Shown here piece by piece: positions 6,221 to 11,057 of a stretch of 11,057 nt of DNA. Every line of letters begins with the position of its first letter. The stretch's first letter is position 1. The notes beneath the pieces are model-generated. The model was not told the DNA's origin, did not search any database, and worked only from the letters and a program-made list of their open reading frames with translations. Origin of the DNA: an uncultured Candidatus Melainabacteria bacterium (GTDB lineage Bacteria; Cyanobacteriota; Vampirovibrionia; Gastranaerophilales; Gastranaerophilaceae); assembly GCA_934717895.1 (NCBI GenBank), contig CAKUZO010000058.1:1-11057 (forward strand). Direction: 5' to 3'. Both the position numbers and the translations under genes were made by a program.

Positions 6221-6286
6221 GTCAGATGCTAAATAGCAAGAATATCAAGTATTCACGCTAATATTCTTGGTTTTTTGAATGACGAC
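6221..6286 (-). repeat. Second copy of the palindromic element
   Basis: Related to the right-hand unit at 3828-3904. AGATGCTAAATAGCAAGAA (6224-6242) matches 3831-3849 at 17 of 19 positions, and GAATGACGAC (6277-6286) matches 3895-3904 exactly. Between them is a different hairpin, a perfect 9-bp stem CAAGAATAT/ATATTCTTG (6237-6245 with 6261-6269). The GTCAC-type partner unit seen in the other copy is missing here. As there, an octamer array follows 19 bp later. Confidence 0.65.
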
Positions 6287-6305
6287 TGTTAGCTTCTGTT
6301 TCGGA

Positions 6306-6418
6306 CTTATCGTCCTATCGTCTTAACGTCCTTTATTTTTGAAACTACCTTAGTGTCCTAGTGCCTTAGTAACCTAGTAACTTAACGAAACAGCCTCCGC
6401 CTCTTAGTATCTAAAATC
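6306..6418. repeat. Degenerate 8-bp tandem arrays abutting mnmE
   Basis: Two blocks share an 8-bp period. Block 1 (6306-6337) has three octamers of the form CYTANCGT and a decayed fourth. Block 2 (6349-6388) has five octamers in perfect register fitting CYTAGTRN, the last being CTTAACGA. A further CTTAGTAT at 6403 leads to TCTAAAATC (6410-6418), also present at 3962-3970, and then at once to the mnmE stop codon. The blocks are out of phase with each other. With 6111-6286 this accounts for the whole 308-bp gap; no gene is seen in it. Confidence 0.75.
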
Positions 6419-7753
6419 CTACTTCCCAATACAAAAATGATCAAAGATATTGTTCAAAATGTCGTCTGTAATAACTTCACCTGTAATTTCATCAAGGTAT
6501 AAAAGTGCAGATTTCAAATCAATCGAAATCAAATCTTGAAGTTGATGAATTTTTGCAGCATCAAGCGCTTGAACAAGGCTTTCACGACATTTTATCAGGC
6601 AATCCTGTTGGCGGTTGTTTGTGACAAACTCCGTATCTTCGAGTGAAAAATTGTAAGACGCCTCTTTAATTTTATTTTTGAGCTCGTCCAATCCTTCTTT
6701 GCTAACAGTTGAAAGATAGAACACATCAGGCTTTCGCTCTGTTACTAAGTCTGCTTTGTTTGCAATAACTATGTGTTTTTTGTCTTTAATTAAGTCCAAA
6801 ATTGCCTTGTCATCTTCCAAAATCCCTTTTGAGGCATCGTACAAGAACAAGACTAAATCTGCCTCGTCGGCTGATTGTTTTGAAAATTCAATACCGATTT
6901 CTTCAACTTTGCCAACCTCGTCATTGTCACGAATTCCGGCTGTGTCGACAAGCGTAATTGCGACGTCCCAGTCAAGAGTTTCTGTTAAAACATCTCTGGT
7001 TGTGCCAGCGATATCCGTTACGATTGCACGTTCTACATTAAGCAAAGTATTGAATAGAGAGGATTTTCCGACATTTGGCTTGCCGACAATTGCAATTTTT
7101 ATACCTTGTCGCATTATGTTTGAAGAATTTGCAGAGGCTAAAATTTTGTCAATTTTTTCTTTTGCTTTTTCAAATTCTGAAATCAAATAGTCGTATTCAG
7201 GTTCGACAACATCTTCCGGAAAATCAATTCCTGCAATGATTTTTGACAAAACATTAAAAATATCGCCACGAATTTCTTTAATTTTTGTCCCCAAAACACC
7301 TGAAAGATTTTTCGCCGATTGTTTGGCAAAATCTTTGGTTTTGGCATGGATTAGGTCGGCAACAGCTTCTGCTTGTGACAAATCCATTTTTTTATTCAAA
7401 AATGCGCGTTTTGTGAATTCTCCACGTTCTGCCATTCTTGCGCCGTTTTTCAAGACAACGTCAAGAATATTGCGGACGACGTTAATCCCACCATGGCAGT
7501 GGATTTCTATAACGTCCTCGCCTGTGTAACTGTGCGGATTTCTGAATGGCAAAATTATAACTTCGTCGATTTTTTTATCGCCGTCTAAAATCCAGCCGTG
7601 CGAAATTTTTCCCGCTTCAAGATTGTGCCTTGAATAGATTTTGTCCGTAATTTCAAAACTTTTTTCGCCGGAAATCCTTATAACTCCGACACCGCCTGTG
7701 CCTATTGGGGTTGCGATTGCCGCAATTGTGTCAAATTCTTGTAATATGTTCAT
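6419..7753 (-). CDS. mnmE: tRNA modification GTPase MnmE (TrmE)
   Basis: With MnmG, this enzyme installs (carboxymethyl)aminomethyl groups at C5 of the wobble uridine in certain tRNAs. The 444-residue product has the family order: an N-terminal tetrahydrofolate-binding domain (DTIAAIATPIGTGGVGVIRISG, read as residues 8-29), a helical domain, an inserted G domain with GKPNVGKS (224-231), IAGTTRD (248-254), DTAG (270-273) and NKAD (332-335), and the invariant C-terminal CIGK containing the catalytic cysteine. The ATG at 7753 is chosen because it puts the conserved N-terminus at the usual distance; an in-frame TTG at 7771 would add six residues. There is no Shine-Dalgarno sequence; TATAAT lies 6 nt upstream, again suggesting a leaderless message. 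The gene is divergent from the dehydrogenase gene. Confidence 0.97.
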   Translation of the reverse strand: MNILQEFDTIAAIATPIGTGGVGVIRISGEKSFEITDKIYSRHNLEAGKISHGWILDGDKKIDEVIILPFRNPHSYTGEDVIEIHCHGGINVVRNILDVVLKNGARMAERGEFTKRAFLNKKMDLSQAEAVADLIHAKTKDFAKQSAKNLSGVLGTKIKEIRGDIFNVLSKIIAGIDFPEDVVEPEYDYLISEFEKAKEKIDKILASANSSNIMRQGIKIAIVGKPNVGKSSLFNTLLNVERAIVTDIAGTTRDVLTETLDWDVAITLVDTAGIRDNDEVGKVEEIGIEFSKQSADEADLVLFLYDASKGILEDDKAILDLIKDKKHIVIANKADLVTERKPDVFYLSTVSKEGLDELKNKIKEASYNFSLEDTEFVTNNRQQDCLIKCRESLVQALDAAKIHQLQDLISIDLKSALLYLDEITGEVITDDILNNIFDHFCIGK

Positions 7754-7759
7754 AAAAAG

Positions 7760-7787
7760 ATTATATAACAAAAATTATCTGTGATAA
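7760..7787 (-). promoter_or_regulatory. Promoter of mnmE, probably leaderless
   Basis: On the minus strand a perfect TATAAT (7760-7765) lies 6 nt before the ATG, with TTATCA (7782-7787) as a moderate -35 at 16 bp. The -35 lies over the -10 of the opposing dehydrogenase promoter. Confidence 0.55.
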
Positions 7788-7805
7788 AATAAACTTAACA
7801 AGGAG
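7782..7805 (+). promoter_or_regulatory. Extended -10 promoter and ribosome-binding site of the dehydrogenase operon
   Basis: TGATAAAAT (7782-7790) is an extended -10 (TGn then TAAAAT) with no clear -35. AAGGAG at 7800-7805 is spaced 6 nt from the ATG at 7812. Transcription from this -10 would begin near 7797, close to the ribosome-binding site. It overlaps the divergent mnmE promoter. Confidence 0.45.
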
Positions 7806-7811
7806 AGAAAA

Positions 7812-8783
7812 ATGAAAGCAATTGTTTTTGATAAAGAATTAAAATTGGTAAATGATTATAAAAAGCCTGTTCCTCAAAAGGGGGAAGCCTTGGTGAGAGT
7901 AACTCTTGCCGGAATTTGTAATACGGATTTTGAGATTACAAAAGGTTATATGGGCTATGTTGGAGTCTTGGGACACGAGGCTGTTGGCGTTGTTGAAGAA
8001 ATTAATGATGACGACAAATCGCTTTTGGGAAAAAGAGTGGTGGCAGAAATTAGTTACGGCTGCAAAAAGCCCGATTGCCCTTATTGTGCAGAAAAACTTT
8101 ACCGCCATTGCCCCGACAGACACACGCTTGGAATTTGGCGAAAAGACGGAGTTTTTGCGGAATATTTCACGATGCCTTTGGAAACGCTTTTTGAAGTTCC
8201 TGAAAATGTTCCTGATGAGCAGGCTGTGTTTGTGGAACCTTTGGCGGCAGCTTGTGAAATTACTGAACAGTTGCACATAAAACCTATGGAAAAAGTTATT
8301 GTGCTTGGAGATGGAAAACTCGGGCTAATCACAGCTTTGACATTGAATGCTCAGAATTATGACGTTACACTTGTTGGAAAGCATGAAAACAAGCTTGATA
8401 TTGCAAAAGCTCAAGGGGTTAAAACAAAACTTCTTTCAGACTTGAAAGTTGAAAAAATCTACGATGTTGTAGTTGAGGCAACAGGCTCTATTTCAGGGTT
8501 TGAAACAGCTTTGGCGTTGACAAAGCCTCGTGGAGTCTTGGTTTTGAAAAGTACTGTTGCAGCGTCAAAAGAGTTTAATCTTGCGCCTATCGTAATTGAT
8601 GAAATCACTGTTTTGGGCTCAAGATGCGGACAATTTCCACCTGCACTAAGACTTTTGGCGTCAGAAAAAGTTGATTTTTCTCCGCTGATTTCTGCAAAAT
8701 TCAAGGCAGATGATGCGATTGAGGCTTTTGAAAAAAACAAAGAAAAAAATACGTTAAAAGTTTTGATTGAGTTTGATAAATAA
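7812..8783 (+). CDS. Zinc-dependent medium-chain alcohol dehydrogenase
   Basis: A cytoplasmic NAD(P)-dependent oxidoreductase of the MDR superfamily, 323 residues. The catalytic zinc site is C36 (AGICNTD), H55-E56 (GHEAVG) and E142 (VEPLAAA). The structural zinc site is C84, C89, C92 and C100. The Rossmann motif is LGDGKLG (165-171), with GDG in place of the usual GxG. The C-terminal part is short for the family (usually 340-380). The pattern AGICNTD, GHE, VEPLAA, GDGKLG resembles a group of uncharacterised dehydrogenases I associate with cyanobacteria. The substrate, an alcohol or polyol, cannot be read from sequence. It is the first gene of a plus-strand run, with the permease gene starting 24 bp after its stop. 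No functional link to the permease is obvious. Confidence 0.9.
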   Translation: MKAIVFDKELKLVNDYKKPVPQKGEALVRVTLAGICNTDFEITKGYMGYVGVLGHEAVGVVEEINDDDKSLLGKRVVAEISYGCKKPDCPYCAEKLYRHCPDRHTLGIWRKDGVFAEYFTMPLETLFEVPENVPDEQAVFVEPLAAACEITEQLHIKPMEKVIVLGDGKLGLITALTLNAQNYDVTLVGKHENKLDIAKAQGVKTKLLSDLKVEKIYDVVVEATGSISGFETALALTKPRGVLVLKSTVAASKEFNLAPIVIDEITVLGSRCGQFPPALRLLASEKVDFSPLISAKFKADDAIEAFEKNKEKNTLKVLIEFDK

Positions 8784-8801
8784 AATTATTTCGGGTAACA
8801 T
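8773..8801 (+). promoter_or_regulatory. Internal promoter before the Lpt permease gene, possibly leaderless
   Basis: TTGATA (8773-8778, inside the end of the dehydrogenase gene) and TAACAT (8796-8801) are 17 bp apart, and 6 nt separate the -10 from the ATG at 8808. The -10 is only four of six to consensus. There is no Shine-Dalgarno sequence, so the gene is either translated leaderless or coupled to the gene before it. Confidence 0.4.
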
Positions 8802-8807
8802 TAAATT

Positions 8808-9944
8808 ATGTCAGATACAATTATAAAAGAAGAAAAGCCGTTTTCAGGCACAATGACGCTGTTAGACAAGTACATTTTGAAACAAGTTATAGAAATGTTC
8901 ATAATGGGCGTTTGTGTATTTACGTCAATTATTTTTGCGTCAGATACGTTCATTACGCTGATTAAGCAGATTTCGTTGTTCGGAATTCCATTTAATGTGG
9001 CGTTGATGATGATTATTTTGAACCTTCCGCAAGTAATTGTAATGACTATCCCGATGGGCGTTTTACTTGCAACCGTAATGACTTTGAACGGATTGAGTTT
9101 AAAGTCTGAAATTACTGTTATGAGGGCGTGTGGGATAGGTTTAAACCGTATCGCAAAACCGATTTTCATATTTGCGCTAATTATGTCCGTTTGCTCGTTC
9201 ATAATTAATGAAAGCGTCGTTCCTGTTATGACAAAGCAGTCAAAAGACTTGGCGTTATGGTCTTTGGGACAGAAAAACATTCCGGAAGGCAAGCAGAACT
9301 TCGTTTTCAAGGAATTGAACGACGGTGGAAGTATTAAACGTTTATTTTATGTAGGTTTTTGTGAAAACAAGACTTTGCATAATATTACAGTTTTGGATAC
9401 CTCGAAAGAGGGCACTATTCAAGTTCTTCAAGCAGATGAAGGTAAAACTTCTCCGGAAGGTTGGGGATTTGAAAAAGGTGCTGTTTATACAGTCGGCGAC
9501 AATGGCAAAATCCTTAACACGACTCTGTTTGACAAGTCTGTTGTAAAATTTGGGCTTGATATGTCAAAAGAATTGAACAAAAATGTTGCGAAGGAAATGA
9601 ATTTTTCAAACTTGATTAAATACATCAAAAATAACCAACTTGAAGAGCAAGAAAAAAACTCAATTCGTATTGAGCTTTATGACAAATTGGCGTTGCCTTT
9701 GACGACAATTGCATTGGTTCTAATCGGCGTTCCGCTTGCGATTACGCCGCCGAGAGTTCGTTACAACAGAGGGTTCTTGTTTAGTATTTTGATTATTTTT
9801 GCATACTATTTGATAAGAGCGCTTTCTATTTCGTTCGGAGAAGCCGGCACATTGTCACCGTTTTTGGCTGCTTGGGCACCAAACATAATTTTGACAGCAG
9901 TCGGCGCAATTCTTTATTACAAAAAAGTTTACACAATCGAGTAA
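8808..9944 (+). CDS. LptF/LptG-family (YjgP/YjgQ) permease
   Basis: A 378-residue inner-membrane protein with the LptF/LptG layout: three spans (about 29-50, 65-95 and 117-137), a periplasmic domain (about 140-290, beta-jellyroll-like in the family), then three spans (296-315, 323-342 and 353-371). Family-like segments are LLDKYILKQV near the start, IPMGVLLATVM, and SEITVMRACGIGLNRI, the cytoplasmic coupling region that contacts the ATPase LptB. In Gram-negative bacteria LptF and LptG pair with LptB to extract LPS and pass it to LptC. Only one such gene is present here, so whether it works as a homodimer or has a partner elsewhere is open. An internal Met16 would also give a plausible start, but 8808 fits the upstream promoter geometry. 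I cannot assign it to LptF or LptG. Confidence 0.9.
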   Translation: MSDTIIKEEKPFSGTMTLLDKYILKQVIEMFIMGVCVFTSIIFASDTFITLIKQISLFGIPFNVALMMIILNLPQVIVMTIPMGVLLATVMTLNGLSLKSEITVMRACGIGLNRIAKPIFIFALIMSVCSFIINESVVPVMTKQSKDLALWSLGQKNIPEGKQNFVFKELNDGGSIKRLFYVGFCENKTLHNITVLDTSKEGTIQVLQADEGKTSPEGWGFEKGAVYTVGDNGKILNTTLFDKSVVKFGLDMSKELNKNVAKEMNFSNLIKYIKNNQLEEQEKNSIRIELYDKLALPLTTIALVLIGVPLAITPPRVRYNRGFLFSILIIFAYYLIRALSISFGEAGTLSPFLAAWAPNIILTAVGAILYYKKVYTIE

Positions 9945-9985
9945 GATAACAAAATTTAAAATTTACAGGTTTTAAAAATAACGTC

Positions 9986-10570
9986 ATGACAGAAAATTTA
10001 TTCCAGAATAATTTCAGAAGATTAAACGATATCGACGAAAATATCTTGAATAATAATTCATTCAAGGATTTGGACGATAAGACTTTGAAGTTGGAATGTA
10101 TTATTTCTGAAAAAGAAGAGGCTCTTGAAGCAATAAATGCAAAGGTTAAAGGTGCTGAGCTTTTAGGAAAACTTTTAGATGTCATGGATTTGAAAATTCA
10201 GGCAAAACAGCTTGAAAATGAGATTGCAGATTTAAAAGAACAGTATTCAAAGCGTGGACTTGCGGAAAAATTAACTGATGCGGTTGCGCATAATAAAAAG
10301 TCAAAAGTCCGCTTGTCGCCTATAAAAAGGCTTGCCAGATTTGTTTCAAGACGGATTATTGCAAAGATGTCGAAAAGAGTTCAGTCGATTTTTGACATGA
10401 GCGATTCTCTGGAAACCCTGACGAGCATAAATGCCAATGTGGACGAGCTTATTGCGATGAAAGTTCCGTATGGCGAAACCAAAGCGAATTACGAAAAACT
10501 AACTAATTATTTATATAGAGCAAACAGAATTCATTCACAAATTAATAAGAAAATGCAAAAACTTGGCTGA
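9986..10570 (+). CDS. Unrecognised coiled-coil protein
   Basis: I do not recognise this 194-residue protein. Residues about 28-90 form a long charged helix of coiled-coil type (KTLKLECIISEKEEALEAIN, then KIQAKQLENEIADLKEQYSK). A strongly basic segment follows (104-132, including RLARFVSRRIIAKMSKR), which might bind membrane or nucleic acid. A second helical part (133-192) contains SIFDMSDSLETL and a basic end. There is no signal peptide and no full membrane span. The gene lies 41 bp after the permease on the same strand and has no good Shine-Dalgarno sequence of its own (the nearest AGG is about 16 nt away), so it is probably co-transcribed. Position suggests, but does not show, a link to the envelope. 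Confidence 0.7.
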   Translation: MTENLFQNNFRRLNDIDENILNNNSFKDLDDKTLKLECIISEKEEALEAINAKVKGAELLGKLLDVMDLKIQAKQLENEIADLKEQYSKRGLAEKLTDAVAHNKKSKVRLSPIKRLARFVSRRIIAKMSKRVQSIFDMSDSLETLTSINANVDELIAMKVPYGETKANYEKLTNYLYRANRIHSQINKKMQKLG

Positions 10571-10651
10571 TTTTATTTGTATTTTAGATTAAAATGTATG
10601 CTTTTTTAATTGCAACCCAAACGGACACTCCTGTCGGACAGTTTAATCCAA

Positions 10652-10673
10652 AATTCTTATTATGAAAAGAATT
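10652..10673. terminator. Weak AT-rich hairpin between convergent genes
   Basis: AATTCTT (10652-10658) pairs with AAGAATT (10667-10673) over an 8-nt loop. It has one G-C pair and no U tract, so it is a poor intrinsic terminator. The same 130-bp gap holds CTGTC-G-GACAG at 10631-10641 and a direct repeat of CGGACA (10622 and 10635). No gene is seen. Confidence 0.25.
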
Positions 10674-10700
10674 GAGTAGTGTTTATGTTTTTACAAAAAG

Positions 10701-11057
10701 TTACGCTCTGCCGTACATATCTTCATAGCGAATAATATCCTCTTCAATAAGCGGATCGCCTTTTTGAACTTCAATGATTTCAATGTCTTTGTCGAACGGG
10801 TTTTGTAGCGAATGAATAGCTTTTAGAGGAATATCAACACTGTGCCCCGGAGAAAGAATTAATTCTTTTCCCTCTAATACGACTTTTGCAGTTCCGGAAA
10901 GCACGACCCAGTGCTCGCTTCTGAAATTGTGAGATTGAACTGACAATTTTTGCCCGGGGTTTACGTGAATAATTTTTGTCAAAAATCCGTCGCCTTGTGC
11001 GATAACAGTGTAAAATCCCCAAGGGCGATAAACTGTTTTGTGCACAAGATGCGTGTT
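10701..11057 (-). CDS. Mannose-6-phosphate isomerase cupin domain (C-terminal part of a ManC-type protein), cut by the right edge
   Basis: The visible residues form a type II phosphomannose isomerase domain, which interconverts fructose-6-phosphate and mannose-6-phosphate for GDP-mannose synthesis. Hallmarks are the opening YRPWGFYTV, then SVQSHNFRSEHWVVLSGTA with metal ligands Gln and His (QSH) and Glu (EHW), a later His in AIHSLQNP, and the conserved end IIRYEDMYGR. The frame is open to the window edge: N-T-H-L precedes the GTG at 11045, with no stop and no Shine-Dalgarno sequence. The domain therefore probably continues into the mannose-1-phosphate guanylyltransferase half, as in bifunctional ManC/AlgA proteins. 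A stand-alone cupin starting at the GTG (114 residues) or slightly upstream cannot be excluded. The product would feed mannose or derived sugars into envelope polysaccharides. Confidence 0.88.
   Translation of the reverse strand, partial: NTHLVHKTVYRPWGFYTVIAQGDGFLTKIIHVNPGQKLSVQSHNFRSEHWVVLSGTAKVVLEGKELILSPGHSVDIPLKAIHSLQNPFDKDIEIIEVQKGDPLIEEDIIRYEDMYGRA

Noticed and set aside
6756..7190. 144-residue plus-strand frame inside mnmE
   Set aside because: It is antisense to a clear MnmE G domain, lacks a ribosome-binding site and shows only low-complexity Ser/Ile-rich protein.
7754..7771. Six-residue extension of mnmE from a TTG
   Set aside because: The family N-terminus fits the ATG at 7753, and the extension would cross the TATAAT.
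7906..8280. Second plus-strand frame within the dehydrogenase gene
   Set aside because: It is a shifted reading of the zinc-binding region, whose correct frame has all catalytic residues.
10701..11045. Complete stand-alone cupin starting at the GTG at 11045
   Set aside because: The frame stays open to the window edge and no ribosome-binding site precedes the GTG, so a longer protein is more likely; it is annotated as partial instead.

Overview
This is an AT-rich window of a bacterial chromosome carrying mostly housekeeping genes. The six-span LptF/LptG-like permease and the 323-residue zinc dehydrogenase resemble the forms I associate with cyanobacteria. Together with the AT-rich, gut-type gene content, this suggests a non-photosynthetic relative of cyanobacteria (Vampirovibrionia/Melainabacteria, perhaps Gastranaerophilales). 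That placement is inference; no 16S rRNA or ribosomal protein gene is present to test it. An LPS-export permease implies a diderm envelope. TAA, TAG and TGA all act as stops, so the code is standard.

Layout, left to right. Positions 1-42 hold the start of a gene that runs off the left edge (minus). lipA (lipoyl synthase, minus) follows, with a small exported protein transcribed divergently from it. That small gene converges, across a perfect 15-bp terminator stem, on a minus-strand protein that combines an N-terminal helix-turn-helix with sigma-70-like regions 2 and 4. Next come lpdA (dihydrolipoamide dehydrogenase, minus), a repeat-rich gap, and alr (alanine racemase, minus). Divergent from alr is a small PQ-loop/SemiSWEET-like membrane protein, which converges on an unrecognised 163-residue protein (minus). 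A second repeat-rich gap leads to mnmE (tRNA modification GTPase, minus). Divergent from mnmE is a plus-strand run of three genes: zinc dehydrogenase, LptF/LptG-like permease and a coiled-coil protein. At the right edge is the C-terminal cupin domain of a mannose-6-phosphate isomerase / ManC-type protein (minus, incomplete).

Functional links are loose. LipA makes the lipoyl cofactor that Lpd reoxidises in 2-oxoacid dehydrogenase or glycine cleavage complexes. Alr (D-alanine), the Lpt-like permease and the ManC-type protein all serve the cell envelope. MnmE modifies the tRNA wobble uridine.

The most unusual features lie outside the ordinary genes. (1) The gaps downstream of alr and mnmE share a composite repeat: a TGAC-bounded palindromic element followed by a degenerate 8-bp-period array that runs up to the stop codon of the gene. 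(2) Four genes without a Shine-Dalgarno sequence (lipA, alr, mnmE, lptF/G) each have a -10-like hexamer 6-7 nt before the ATG, the geometry of leaderless mRNAs; genes with a good Shine-Dalgarno do not. (3) lpdA seems to carry an in-frame palindromic insertion and also to lack about 26 residues before its second FAD-binding motif. (4) The sigma-like protein has an unusual domain order.
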